Source: Clostridium_F caseinilyticum
GTDB taxonomy: Bacteria > Bacillota > Clostridia > Clostridiales > Clostridiaceae
Assembly (NCBI RefSeq): GCF_046127645.1
Contig: NZ_CP175919.1
Direction: 5' to 3' (one strand)
DNA length: 64,000 nucleotides
The notes under the pieces are model-generated. The model had not been told where the DNA came from, did no database searches, and saw only the letters and a list, made by a program, of their open reading frames with translations. Shown here one piece after another: positions 54,032 to 63,184 of the stretch. Positions within the stretch are counted from its first letter, which is position 1; each line of letters begins with the position of its first letter. The translations under genes were made by a program, and so were the position numbers.

Positions 54032-55555
54032 TTGACTAGTAAAGTCATTACAGCTACTTTAAATGGAGCTTGTTGTAATTTAATATCTGTAGAAGTAAAT
54101 ATAAGTCATGGTCTTCCTTCCTTTAATATAGTAGGTCTTGCAGATACCTCTGTTAAAGAATCTAAAGAAAGAGTTAAGGCAGCAATAGAAAATTCAGGAT
54201 ATGAATTTCCTATAAGCAAAATAACAGTAAATCTATCCCCTGCTGATATGAAAAAAGAAGGTTCTTCTTTTGATTTACCTATAGCCATTGCTATATTAGC
54301 TGCTACAGAGCAAATCAATAATGACTCCTTAAAAGGCTATATAATTTTAGGTGAACTTTCACTATTTGGTGAAATAAATAAAATAAGAGGCGCTCTTCCT
54401 ATAGCATTAGAAGCTTTAGAAAACAATTATTTTAATTTTATAATACCTATAAGTAATGCTAACGAATGTGCTATGTTAGATAAAATAAATGTTTATCCAT
54501 TTTCCCATTTAAAAGAAGTGATTCATTTCATTTGTTATAAAGATTTACTTCCATATAAAATTGATAAATCTACTATATATTCAAGTAAAGAGAAGGGGAA
54601 AGATTTCTCTGAAATAGCTGGTCAGGAAAGTTCAAAAAGAGCTTTAGAAATAGCCGCAGCAGGATCTCATAATATAATAATGTCTGGTCCTCCCGGTTGC
54701 GGTAAAACTATGTTAGCAGAAAGATTTCCTTCCATAATTCCTAATTTAAATTATGAAGAATCTTTAGAAGTAACTAAAATATATAGCATAGCTGGTAAAT
54801 TAGGCAAAAATGGTTCATTAATAACTAAACGCCCCTTTAGGAATCCTCACAGTACTTCTTCTCAAGCAGCTTTAACCGGTGGTGGAACTCATTTAACTCC
54901 TGGAGAAATTTCTTTAGCTCATAATGGTATTTTGTTTTTAGATGAGATATTAGAGTTTAAAAAAGAAGTTCTAGAAGCTTTAAGACAGCCTTTAGAGGAT
55001 AAAAAAATAACCATAAGTAGATTTAGTGGTACTGCTACCTATAGCTCAAACTTTATATTACTAGGAACTTTAAATCCCTGTCCCTGTGGTTTTCTAGGTT
55101 CTGAAAAGCCTTGTCGTTGTAGTGATTATGAAATAAAAAGATATCTAAATAAGCTTTCTGGTCCTCTTTTAGATAGAATTGATATTTTTACCTTTGTACC
55201 TTCTTTATCTTATAGTGAGATAAAAAATAATAAAACATCTGAGTCTTCTGACACTATAAAAGAAAGAGTATATAAAGCACGAGAGATTCAAAGAAAAAGA
55301 TTTATTAATGAAGGAATCTATAATAATTCCCAAATGAAAAGAATTCACTTAAAAAAATACTGTAATTTAAATAATGAAGCTTCAAATATATTAGAAAAAA
55401 TATATGATAGATTTAATTTAAGTGTACGCTCTTATGGTCGCATACTTAAAGTTGCTAGAACTATAGCTGATTTAAATAATAATAATAAAATTCAAAAGGA
55501 AGATATAATAGAAGCTCTACAATATAGGAAATTTGTGGATACTGATGTAATATGA
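54032..55555 (+). CDS. YifB/ComM-type AAA+ Mg-chelatase-like ATPase
   Basis: The 507-residue protein has an N-terminal Lon-like fold (VEVNISHGLPSFNIVGLAD), Walker A MSGPPGCGKTMLAERF, Walker B GILFLDEILEFKK and a C-terminal Mg-chelatase domain with NPCPCGFLG and a CRCSDYEIKRYLNKLSGPLL segment. ComM/YifB proteins act as helicases in branch migration of incoming DNA. The start is TTG at 54032, 6 bases after GAGGTG; an in-frame GTG at 54023 lies in that site. It is transcribed with yraN. Confidence 0.93.
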   Translation: MTSKVITATLNGACCNLISVEVNISHGLPSFNIVGLADTSVKESKERVKAAIENSGYEFPISKITVNLSPADMKKEGSSFDLPIAIAILAATEQINNDSLKGYIILGELSLFGEINKIRGALPIALEALENNYFNFIIPISNANECAMLDKINVYPFSHLKEVIHFICYKDLLPYKIDKSTIYSSKEKGKDFSEIAGQESSKRALEIAAAGSHNIIMSGPPGCGKTMLAERFPSIIPNLNYEESLEVTKIYSIAGKLGKNGSLITKRPFRNPHSTSSQAALTGGGTHLTPGEISLAHNGILFLDEILEFKKEVLEALRQPLEDKKITISRFSGTATYSSNFILLGTLNPCPCGFLGSEKPCRCSDYEIKRYLNKLSGPLLDRIDIFTFVPSLSYSEIKNNKTSESSDTIKERVYKAREIQRKRFINEGIYNNSQMKRIHLKKYCNLNNEASNILEKIYDRFNLSVRSYGRILKVARTIADLNNNNKIQKEDIIEALQYRKFVDTDVI

Positions 55556-55570
55556 TGAAAGGTGATGTTT

Positions 55571-55942
55571 ATGCACTATTGCAATAAAGATATTGGTTAT
55601 TTTGGTGAAACTATAGCTACTAATTATATAAAAAATCAGGGATACATTATATTGGAAAAAAATTTTAGATGTAAACTAGGTGAAATAGATATAATAGCTA
55701 AAGATAAAAATTTCATTGTATTTATAGAGGTTAAAACTAGATATAGTTCTTTCTATGGTAGTCCTAGTGAATCTATAACTTTTAGAAAGCAAAATAAAAT
55801 TTATAAAACAGCTCAATTATATATAATAAACAGAAATATCTATAATAAATTCTATTTTAGATTCGATGTAATAGAAGTAGTCCTAAACACTTCTGATAAT
55901 AATTACTCTGTAAATTTTATCAAAAATGCTTTTCAAATATAA
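55571..55942 (+). CDS. yraN: YraN-family putative endonuclease
   Basis: The 123-residue protein has the Holliday-junction-resolvase-like PD-(D/E)XK core: an early GETIATNYIKNQGYIILEKN, then the LGEIDIIAKDKNFIVFIEVK block with Asp and Glu-x-Lys catalytic residues. Start at 55571 follows AGGTG by 6 bases; upstream GTG/ATG lie in or near that site. It is coupled to yifB with a 15-base gap, the usual pairing. Confidence 0.9.
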   Translation: MHYCNKDIGYFGETIATNYIKNQGYIILEKNFRCKLGEIDIIAKDKNFIVFIEVKTRYSSFYGSPSESITFRKQNKIYKTAQLYIINRNIYNKFYFRFDVIEVVLNTSDNNYSVNFIKNAFQI

Positions 55943-56209
55943 TTAAATAATTCTTTTATATTTAAAAACATATATCATAATATTAAATTTTAACAGAATA
56001 TATTTAAAATATAAAAATACACCTACATAAACATATTTATAACCCTTAACATAGCTAAACACTTTAAAATTTAAATTCAAGTAATTTTTACAATTAGCTT
56101 GTTAAATAATTAAATATATCATCTTTACTCAATAAAAATTTTAATTGAATAAAATTTTTAGCTAAACAAATTAGTTTATACTTCTGGTGTATTTTCTATA
56201 TTTATTCAA
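55943..56209. other. Convergent gap between yraN and rnhB
   Basis: No gene is seen. A T/A-rich inverted repeat around AAAAATTTT (56128-56158) could be a weak terminator, but none is strong. Confidence 0.4.
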
Positions 56210-57019
56210 TTATAATATATTTGATAAAAAACTCATTCTATGTATTTTAGAAGGTCCATATTTTTTTATTGCTTGTACATGCTCCTCTGTACCATAACCT
56301 GCATTATGATTAAAACCATACATACCTAACTCTTTTGAATATTCTTTCATCATATTATCTCTATATACCTTAGCTATAATGGATGCAGCTGCTATGTTAA
56401 TACTTTTATTGTCACCTTTTATTATAAATTCATTTCTTGTATTCAAATTTTTAACTGCATACCCATCAGATAAAACTAAATCTGGTTTCACTTTAAGACC
56501 TTCCACAGCTCTTTTAAGCACTTCATTATTACTCCAAGCTATACCTCTCTCATCTATAGTTTTATTATCTACTAAAGCTATATTATAGCTTATAGCTCTT
56601 TCTCTTATTATTACATCTAATTCTTCTCTCTTTTTTTCTGAAAGTTTTTTAGAATCTTTTATATTAAGAATTCTTTGCATTTCCTCTACATTTAAATCTA
56701 AAATCACCGCAGCAGCCACAATAGGTCCTGCTAAAGGCCCTCTTCCAACTTCATCTACTCCTGCTATTAAATAATTGCTGCCATATCTTTTATCGAAACC
56801 ATACATGTTATTTGTTCTTTTTATTTCTTCCTCATACCTGTTTAAAAACTTTTGAAGTGACTCTCCTAACTTCATAACATTTTTTCGAGAATCATTATTT
56901 AACTTTTCTATTATATCCTCAGTTTGTTTTTTTTGAGAGAATATAAATTCTTTTTTTATTTTGTCTATATATTCTTTTATTTCATTGTAACGTATATTTT
57001 CTATATTATTTATATTCAT
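56210..57019 (-). CDS. rnhB: Ribonuclease HII
   Basis: RNase HII removes ribonucleotides from DNA. The 269-residue protein has the type II signature AGVDEVGRGPLAGPIVAAAV, IKDSKKLSEKKRE, SDGYAVKN and the C-terminal GYGTEEHVQAIKKYGPS. An extra N-terminal helical stretch (about 90 residues) precedes the core, as in several Firmicutes. It lies in the rplS-lepB-rbgA-rnhB order. Confidence 0.95.
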   Translation of the reverse strand: MNINNIENIRYNEIKEYIDKIKKEFIFSQKKQTEDIIEKLNNDSRKNVMKLGESLQKFLNRYEEEIKRTNNMYGFDKRYGSNYLIAGVDEVGRGPLAGPIVAAAVILDLNVEEMQRILNIKDSKKLSEKKREELDVIIRERAISYNIALVDNKTIDERGIAWSNNEVLKRAVEGLKVKPDLVLSDGYAVKNLNTRNEFIIKGDNKSINIAAASIIAKVYRDNMMKEYSKELGMYGFNHNAGYGTEEHVQAIKKYGPSKIHRMSFLSNIL

Positions 57020-57105
57020 AACTATCCCTCTATACTATTTTACTTTTTATACTTATAAAAGTGGATACATTACTTTAATGTATCCTTCTAATTTATATAA
57101 TATTA

Positions 57106-57987
57106 TTACTCTTCATTACTATTCTCTATACTATCTATAATATCTTCTGGATCCTCTAAAGAAATAGCACCTAATTTTCCACCTCTAAATTCATCTAACA
57201 AAATTACAGATATTCTGTTATAATCTATTTCTCCTTTAGAAATTAGGGCTCCTCTTTTCCTGCCTATATTATCTAAATTATCTAAAGGATTTTCTTGTAA
57301 TGATTCTAATTTATATCTTTTCATTAATCTTTCTGGATATTTATCTTGAATTTTTTCTACTAGTCTTAAAGCTAAAGTTTCTATATCCATAATTTCATCT
57401 TTAATAGCTCCTGTAAAAGCTAAATTTAGCTGTACCATTTCACTATCTAACTTTGGCCATAAAACTCCTGGCGTATCCATTAATTCTATATCTATCTTGG
57501 TTTTTATCCATTGTTTACTCTTTGTAACTCCTGGTCTATCTCCTACTTTAGCTATAGAATTCTTAGCCATTTTATTTATAAATGATGATTTTCCTACATT
57601 AGGTATACCTACTACCATAGCTCTATCTACTATTTTAACTAAGCCTTTATTTTTCATTCTTTCATGTTTCTCTTTTAACAGTTCATTTAATGTAGGTTTT
57701 ATTTTATTTAACCCTTCTCCTGTTACGGAATTTACTGCTAAAACTTTTATATTATCTTCAGATAATGAGTTTATCCATTTCTTAGTTACTTTATCTTCTG
57801 CTAGATCCTTCTTATTTAAAAGAATTATTCGTGGTTTATTACCACATATATCTTCTATATCTGGATTTTTACTTGAACTTACTATTCTAGCATCTCTTAT
57901 TTCTATTATGGCATCTACCATTTTTAAACTTTCTTTTATTTGTCTACGGGTCTTTGCCATATGACCTGGAAACCAATTTATGTTCAT
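57106..57987 (-). CDS. rbgA: Ribosome biogenesis GTPase RbgA
   Basis: RbgA (YlqF) is needed for late 50S assembly. Its 293-residue GTPase domain is circularly permuted: G4 (LLNKKDLAE) precedes G1 (GIPNVGKSSFINKMA) and G3 (ELMDTPGVLWPK). MNINWFPGHMAKTRRQI opens it. GGAGGGAT is upstream. It lies between lepB and rnhB as in Bacillus. Confidence 0.96.
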   Translation of the reverse strand: MNINWFPGHMAKTRRQIKESLKMVDAIIEIRDARIVSSSKNPDIEDICGNKPRIILLNKKDLAEDKVTKKWINSLSEDNIKVLAVNSVTGEGLNKIKPTLNELLKEKHERMKNKGLVKIVDRAMVVGIPNVGKSSFINKMAKNSIAKVGDRPGVTKSKQWIKTKIDIELMDTPGVLWPKLDSEMVQLNLAFTGAIKDEIMDIETLALRLVEKIQDKYPERLMKRYKLESLQENPLDNLDNIGRKRGALISKGEIDYNRISVILLDEFRGGKLGAISLEDPEDIIDSIENSNEE

Positions 57988-58287
57988 TTCTATATCCTCC
58001 CTCTATTTTCATCTCATGTGTATTAGCCTTAATGCTTTCTCCCACTATAAAAAAATAGTTATAACAAAATTAGTACTCTATATAAATCACTTACTATTAA
58101 ATTGTCACTACATATAAGCAATCTACTCTAATTATAAACTATGGACTTAATCTAATTAAGGGTTATCCTATGTTAATATTTTTAAATATCTGATTTTATA
58201 AAGTGAAAGATAAAATATACTATCTCACTAAATGATGAATTGCTAACTTAAACTATAAAGGTAAAAATCCATCTCAAGCTAAAAATT
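57988..58287. other. Gap between rbgA and lepB
   Basis: No gene or strong structure is seen in these 300 bases; the expected promoter for rbgA does not stand out. Confidence 0.45.
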
Positions 58288-58812
58288 TTATTTACTTTCA
58301 GAGTATAAACTACCAAACTTGTTAAAAGGATATATTCTTATTGCTGCTCTTCCTACTACTAATTTATAATTTACAAAACCAACATCTGGAAATCTACTAT
58401 CTCTACTATGATTTCTGTTATCTCCCATAACGAATACTGAGTTTTCTGGAACTTTTACCTCGTTAAAATCTTCCATATACTTTTCTAATATATAGTTTTC
58501 TTCTTTAGCTTTACCATTTACATATACTTTATTATCATGTATACTCACTGTATCTCCTGGAACAGCTATAACTCTTTTTATAAATTTTTCTCTAGTATCT
58601 GATGGATATTTAATTACAACAATATCTCCATCCTTAGGTTTTCTAAAATAATAACTTACCTTTTCTACTATAAGTCTATCTCTATTATTTAATGTTGGAT
58701 CCATAGAATGACCTTCTACGCTTACTGTTTCAAATACAAAAGTTATGATTAAAAAAGCTGCTATTACAGCTACTATTATAGATTTTACAACTTCCATTAA
58801 TTCTTTTAACAT
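58288..58812 (-). CDS. lepB: Signal peptidase I
   Basis: LepB cleaves signal peptides at the membrane surface. The 174-residue protein has one N-terminal helix, the catalytic Ser in GHSMDPTL, the catalytic Lys in EKFIKRVIAVPGDTV and GDNRNHSRDSRFPDVGFV. From the ATG at 58812 AGAGGGG is 8 bases upstream; the GTG upstream is part of that site. It follows rplS across a hairpin. Confidence 0.96.
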   Translation of the reverse strand: MLKELMEVVKSIIVAVIAAFLIITFVFETVSVEGHSMDPTLNNRDRLIVEKVSYYFRKPKDGDIVVIKYPSDTREKFIKRVIAVPGDTVSIHDNKVYVNGKAKEENYILEKYMEDFNEVKVPENSVFVMGDNRNHSRDSRFPDVGFVNYKLVVGRAAIRIYPFNKFGSLYSESK

Positions 58813-58838
58813 AAAATCCACCCCTCTTATATGAAAAA

Positions 58839-58862
58839 AAGGGACTTATGCTAAAGCCCCTT
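58839..58862 (-). terminator. Terminator of rplS
   Basis: On the minus strand AAGGGGCTT pairs with AAGTCCCTT (one G-U) around TAGCAT, followed by seven T. It lies 9 bases past the rplS stop. Confidence 0.8.
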
Positions 58863-58870
58863 ATGTTCCA

Positions 58871-59215
58871 TTATATTCTTTCTTTAACTTTTGCTGCTTT
58901 ACCTACTCTATCTCTTAAATAGTATAGTTTAGCTCTCCTTACTTTACCTTTTCTTACAACTTGGATTTTTTCAATTAATGGTGAATTAACTGGGAAAGTT
59001 TTTTCAACTGCTACATTGTAAGCAACTCTTCTTACTGTGAAAGTTTCTCTTGCTCCACCATTTTGTCTTTTTATAACTGTTCCTTCAAATACTTGAACTC
59101 TTTCTCTAGTTCCTTCTTTGATTTTTTGGTGAACTTTTACAGTATCCCCTACATTGAATTTTGGTAAATCATTTCTTACTTGTTCAGCTTCTATAGCTTT
59201 TATAACTTCTAACAT
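58871..59215 (-). CDS. rplS: Ribosomal protein L19
   Basis: The 114-residue protein has GDTVKVHQKIKEGTRERVQV, FEGTVIKRQNGGARETFTVR and the C-terminal RRAKLYYLRDRVGKAA, diagnostic of L19, located at the subunit interface. GGAGGGA is upstream. A conserved leader precedes it. Confidence 0.98.
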   Translation of the reverse strand: MLEVIKAIEAEQVRNDLPKFNVGDTVKVHQKIKEGTRERVQVFEGTVIKRQNGGARETFTVRRVAYNVAVEKTFPVNSPLIEKIQVVRKGKVRRAKLYYLRDRVGKAAKVKERI

Positions 59216-59239
59216 TGTGCATTCCCTCCTTTAATTTTT

Positions 59240-59302
59240 TGACGTTCTTGCCTAAATTATATAACTCAATATGTATAAGCAGAGGACCGCCCGTACTAGC
59301 AC
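59240..59302 (-). ncRNA. Probable L19 leader RNA
   Basis: Immediately upstream of rplS the minus strand has CGGGCGGTCCTCTGCTTATA and, about 35 bases later, GGCAAGAACGTC. GC-rich islands in otherwise AT-rich DNA, next to rplS, match what I recall of the Firmicutes L19 leader family. Assignment is by recollection and position. Confidence 0.5.
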
Positions 59303-59370
59303 AAAATTTATTTTACCATAGTAAAAATCTTTATTCAATATTTTTTACAATTTTAAAAAAAATTTTCCTA

Positions 59371-60090
59371 TTATTTTTTGTTAAAATCTTTTAATATTTT
59401 TTTATCTTCTTCTGTTAATTTATATGTATTAAACAAATCTGGCCTTACTTCATTAGTAATCATAAGGGATTTAGCTTTTCGCCATTTTTTTATATTTTCA
59501 TGATGACCGGATAAAAGAACATCTGGTACGGCTTTTCCTTCAAATACAGCTGGTCTTGTATATTGAGGGTATTCTAAAAGGCCATTGTAAAAAGATTCAT
59601 CCTCAAAGCTCTCACTACTTCCTAGCACCCCATCTACCAACCTACATATAGAATCTACTATAGGAATGCAAGCCATTTCTCCGCCTGTCAAAACAAAATC
59701 TCCTAAAGATATTTCCATATCTATATATTCATAAGCCCGTTCATCTATTCCTTCATAATGTCCACATAAAAATATTAGTTCTTCCTCTTTGGCCAATTCT
59801 TTAGCCAAACTCTGATTAAAAGTTTTCCCTTTAGGTCCTAAAAATATAATTTTACCTTTATTTTCTTTTCTCACCGCTTTTATAGAATCAACTATAGGCT
59901 GTACTGACATTACCATGCCAGCTCCCCCTCCGTAAGGATAATCATCTACTTTTTTATGCTTGTTCATAGTATAATCTCTTATATTTACAGTGTTTATTTT
60001 TAAAATTTCATTTTCTATAGCCCTACCTATTATACTATGATTAAAGATAGAAAACATTTCTGGAAATAGTGTCAATACATCTATTCGCAT
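59371..60090 (-). CDS. trmD: tRNA (guanine-37-N1)-methyltransferase
   Basis: TrmD makes m1G37, which prevents frameshifting. The 239-residue knotted methyltransferase has VLTLFPEMFSIFNHSIIG, DYPYGGGAGMVM, the FLCGHYEGIDERAYEYIDME block and SLGDFVLTGGEM. The ATG at 60090 is preferred since GGAG is 8 bases upstream; the ATG at 60096 is only 2 bases away. It overlaps rimM by 10 bases. Confidence 0.97.
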   Translation of the reverse strand: MRIDVLTLFPEMFSIFNHSIIGRAIENEILKINTVNIRDYTMNKHKKVDDYPYGGGAGMVMSVQPIVDSIKAVRKENKGKIIFLGPKGKTFNQSLAKELAKEEELIFLCGHYEGIDERAYEYIDMEISLGDFVLTGGEMACIPIVDSICRLVDGVLGSSESFEDESFYNGLLEYPQYTRPAVFEGKAVPDVLLSGHHENIKKWRKAKSLMITNEVRPDLFNTYKLTEEDKKILKDFNKK

Positions 60091-60575
60091 TGCCATATCT
60101 CCAATGGTTTTATAGTTACAATTTTATTTTCTATATCTATATTGGTAACTATATCCTTTATAGCAGGTACTAATATTTCAACCTTTCCCTTTACCTCATA
60201 TACATCATTGCTACCGGTTTTTATCACATCTGATATTTGTCCTATTTCTTCACCATTTTCATCTATAACTTTACAATTCATTAAATCTGCTATAAAATAA
60301 CTTCCCTTTGGAAGCTTTACAGAATTTTCCCTTTTAATTTCTAAAAGCTTTCTTCTATATTTATTAGCTTCTTCTATAGAATCTATTCCTTCTATTTTTA
60401 AAACCACATTATTAGGTTGAAGTTTACAAGATAATATTTTTCTTACTTCTCCATCTATAAATACTTCTTTTAATTTTTTAAATCTTTTCATATCATCAGT
60501 TAAAGGATATACTTTCACTTCTCCCTTTATACCATGAGTATTTATTATTTCTCCTACTGCCAGAAACTCTTTCAT
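60081..60575 (-). CDS. rimM: 16S rRNA processing protein RimM
   Basis: RimM is a 30S maturation factor that binds S19. The 164-residue protein has the N-terminal GEIINTHGIKGEVKVYPLTD motif and a C-terminal PRC-barrel (GSYFIADLMNCKVID, then KDIVTNIDIENK). It is coupled to trmD. A strong terminator lies upstream after khpA. Confidence 0.95.
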   Translation of the reverse strand: MKEFLAVGEIINTHGIKGEVKVYPLTDDMKRFKKLKEVFIDGEVRKILSCKLQPNNVVLKIEGIDSIEEANKYRRKLLEIKRENSVKLPKGSYFIADLMNCKVIDENGEEIGQISDVIKTGSNDVYEVKGKVEILVPAIKDIVTNIDIENKIVTIKPLEIWQCE

Positions 60576-60663
60576 ATATCTTCTCTCCTCTAACCATTAT
60601 ATTATAATTATTCCCATTTTTCTTTTATAAATTCAACATCATGAAAATGTATTATATATCAAA

Positions 60664-60687
60664 AAGAGTTAGGTGCACCTAACTCTT
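60664..60687 (-). terminator. Terminator of the ylxM-ffh-rpsP-khpA unit
   Basis: A perfect 24-base palindrome (AAGAGTTAGG-TGCA-CCTAACTCTT) is followed by TTT on the minus strand. It touches the khpA stop, so rimM-trmD needs its own promoter or read-through. Confidence 0.85.
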
Positions 60688-60915
60688 CTAAATTATTTCA
60701 ACAACAACTCTTTTGTTCTCTTTTATAGCTGCTGCCTTAACAACAGTTCTAATAGCTTTTGCTATTCTTCCCTGTTTTCCTATTACTTTTCCCATATCTT
60801 CAGGTGCAACTTTTAGTTCAAGGATTACGGATTGCTCTCCTAAAATTTCATTCACTTGAACTTGATCTGGGCTATCAACTAATGCTTTTGCTATAGTCTC
60901 AACTAAAGCCTTCAT
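60688..60915 (-). CDS. khpA: KH-domain RNA-binding protein KhpA
   Basis: The 75-residue protein is a single KH domain with VIGKQGRIAKAIRTVVKAAA (GxxG loop GKQG). KhpA pairs with KhpB (Jag) and influences cell division and RNA fate in Firmicutes. GGGGGTG is upstream. It follows rpsP, the usual position. Confidence 0.93.
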   Translation of the reverse strand: MKALVETIAKALVDSPDQVQVNEILGEQSVILELKVAPEDMGKVIGKQGRIAKAIRTVVKAAAIKENKRVVVEII

Positions 60916-60935
60916 TTGAATACACCCCCAGTTAA

Positions 60936-61184
60936 CTATTTAACAGAAATACCTGCTTTTTCAATTAATTTTTTAACTGTATCAGTTGGTTGAGCACCAT
61001 TTTTTATCCAAGTTTGAACTTTTTCTTCATCTAATTTTATAGTTGAAGGTTCAGTTAATGGATTATAGTATCCTATTTCTTCTACAAATCTACCATCTCT
61101 TGGTGATCTAGAATCAGCAACAACTACTCTGTAAAATGGAGCTTTCTTAGAACCCATTCTTTTTAATCTCATTTTTACTGCCAT
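60936..61184 (-). CDS. rpsP: Ribosomal protein S16
   Basis: From the ATG at 61184 (AAAGGAGGTG upstream, with GTG of that site out of use) the product is 82 residues, as expected. VKMRLKRMGSKKAPFYRVVV and ADSRSPRDGRFVEEIGYYNP are diagnostic. It is between ffh and khpA. Confidence 0.98.
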   Translation of the reverse strand: MAVKMRLKRMGSKKAPFYRVVVADSRSPRDGRFVEEIGYYNPLTEPSTIKLDEEKVQTWIKNGAQPTDTVKKLIEKAGISVK

Positions 61185-61213
61185 GTTTTTCACCTCCTTT
61201 AAAATATATTTAT

Positions 61214-62563
61214 TTAAAATGGTAATTTACCAAATAAACCTTTTTTAAATCCTTTTTCCATACCTTTCATTTGCTTCATCATTTTTTTAGAAGCCTGAAA
61301 ATCTTTAAGAAGCTTATTTACATTCTGAACATTTGTCCCTGACCCCTTTGCTATCCTTCTTTTTCTAGAAGGTGATGAAGATATTAATGAAGGGTTTCTT
61401 CTCTCTTTTATAGTCATTGAATTAATTATAGCTTCTGTTTTTTTCATTTCTTTTTCACTAGAACTTAAATCTATATTTTTTAATTCTTTGGAATTCATTC
61501 CTGGCATCATTTCTAATAACTTATTAATAGGACCTAATTTTTTCATTTGCTGCATAGATTCTAAGAAATCTTCGAAGTTAAATTCTTGATTTAACATTCT
61601 TTCTCCAATTTCTTTAGCCTTCTCTTCATCTATAGATTGCTGTGCTTTTTCAATTAAAGAAAGCACATCTCCCATACCAAGTATTCTTGAAGCCATTCTA
61701 TCTGGATAGAATACTTCTAAATCATTCATTTTTTCCCCTAAACCTACAAATTTTATAGGCTTACCTGTCATGGATTTAATAGAAAGTGCAGCTCCACCTC
61801 TTGTATCTCCATCCAGTTTTGTAAGTATTACACCACTTATATCTAGCTTTTCATTAAAATTGTTAGCTACATTTACAGCATCTTGGCCTGTCATAGCATC
61901 TACTACCAATAATATTTCATTTGGGTTTACTTCTTCTTTTATGTTATGAAGCTCATCCATAAGATCTTCATCTATATGAAGTCTTCCTGCTGTATCTATT
62001 ATAACCACATTATTTTTATTATTTTTAGCATGTTCTATAGCAGCCTTAGATATATCCACAGGGTTTAATTTATCCCCCATAGTGAATACCGGAATATCAA
62101 TTTGTTTACCAACTACTTGAAGTTGTTTTATCGCTGCTGGTCTATATACATCACAGGCTACAAGCAAAGGTCTTTTATTTCTCTGTCTAAGATGAAGAGC
62201 AAGTTTTCCTGCCATAGTTGTTTTTCCTGCCCCTTGAAGACCTACAAGCATTATAACTGTTAGTCCTGAAGTGGAAGAATTTAAAGTACTTTCTGTACTT
62301 CCCATAAGCTCTGTTAACTCTTCATTTACTATTTTTATAACCTGTTGACCAGGTGTTAAACTTTCAAGTACTTCATTACCCATACATTTCTCAGTAACAT
62401 TTTTTATAAAGTTTTTAACAACTTTATAGTTAACATCTGCTTCTAATAATGCAAGTTTAACTTCCCTCATGGCTTCTTTTATATCTTTTTCTGAAAGCTT
62501 ACCTTTACCTCTAAGCTTTTTTAAAGCATCCTGAAGTTTAGAAGCTAATCCATCAAATGCCAT
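61214..62563 (-). CDS. ffh: Signal recognition particle protein Ffh
   Basis: Ffh binds signal sequences and SRP RNA and docks with FtsY. The 449-residue protein has the N domain, the G domain with GLQGAGKTTMAGKLA, DTAGRLHIDE and TKLDGDTRGGA, and a Met-rich M domain (about 300-440) with GSGTNVQNVNKLLKDF. It follows ylxM by 12 bases. Confidence 0.98.
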   Translation of the reverse strand: MAFDGLASKLQDALKKLRGKGKLSEKDIKEAMREVKLALLEADVNYKVVKNFIKNVTEKCMGNEVLESLTPGQQVIKIVNEELTELMGSTESTLNSSTSGLTVIMLVGLQGAGKTTMAGKLALHLRQRNKRPLLVACDVYRPAAIKQLQVVGKQIDIPVFTMGDKLNPVDISKAAIEHAKNNKNNVVIIDTAGRLHIDEDLMDELHNIKEEVNPNEILLVVDAMTGQDAVNVANNFNEKLDISGVILTKLDGDTRGGAALSIKSMTGKPIKFVGLGEKMNDLEVFYPDRMASRILGMGDVLSLIEKAQQSIDEEKAKEIGERMLNQEFNFEDFLESMQQMKKLGPINKLLEMMPGMNSKELKNIDLSSSEKEMKKTEAIINSMTIKERRNPSLISSSPSRKRRIAKGSGTNVQNVNKLLKDFQASKKMMKQMKGMEKGFKKGLFGKLPF

Positions 62564-62575
62564 TATAATCCACTC

Positions 62576-62908
62576 CTAAATATTATCAATTATATATTTT
62601 TTTATATGATCAACTTCTTCAATATTTTCCTTTGTTATTTTGTTTAACATATCTATTAATTTTTCTTTAGAATTTTCTAAGTTTATAAATCTTTCCATCA
62701 TATGAAGCCTTTCTTCATATTGAACAAGAGTTTTATGACATCTTTTAACTATGTCATGTACCGCTTGCCTGCTAGTGTTAGTTAGCTCCGATATTTCTTT
62801 TAATGAATAATCATTATTATAGTACAAGTCCATTATTTTATTTTGCTTTTCTGTAAGTAAACTACCATAAAAATCTAGTAGTAAGGACACTTCCACTATT
62901 TCTTTCAT
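62576..62908 (-). CDS. ylxM: YlxM family helix-turn-helix protein
   Basis: The 110-residue protein has a sigma-70 region 4-like helix-turn-helix: LLTEKQNKIMDLYYNNDYSL, then the KEISELTNTSRQAVHDIVKR segment. YlxM is conserved upstream of ffh and modulates SRP in some Firmicutes. The ribosome binding site is weak (GTGATATTTT). It heads the ffh unit. Confidence 0.9.
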   Translation of the reverse strand: MKEIVEVSLLLDFYGSLLTEKQNKIMDLYYNNDYSLKEISELTNTSRQAVHDIVKRCHKTLVQYEERLHMMERFINLENSKEKLIDMLNKITKENIEEVDHIKKYIIDNI

Positions 62909-63053
62909 AAAATATCACAGATTTTAATCTAACTCCCTCTAATAATTTATGCTATACTTTAAAGTCTTCTTAATTTTAAAAATTATTCTATTAAACTTTA
63001 AAGTATTTGGTTTTTTAATTATTACATATTACCAACGAAATATATAATATCAA

Positions 63054-63101
63054 ATTATTAAAAGGCTGTCAAGTATTTTTACTTAACAGCCTTTTAATAA
63101 T
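63054..63101 (-). terminator. Terminator of ftsY
   Basis: Twenty-one-base arms, fully paired on the minus strand apart from one G-U, enclose ATTTTT; the core is AAAAGGCTGT / ACAGCCTTTT. It lies 84 bases past the ftsY stop. Confidence 0.8.
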
Positions 63102-63184
63102 TTTTAATAAAGCTTTAAAAAATTTAAAATCTATAAATTAAACTCTATTATAAATCCGAATTCATTTTTTATTTTACTATGTTA

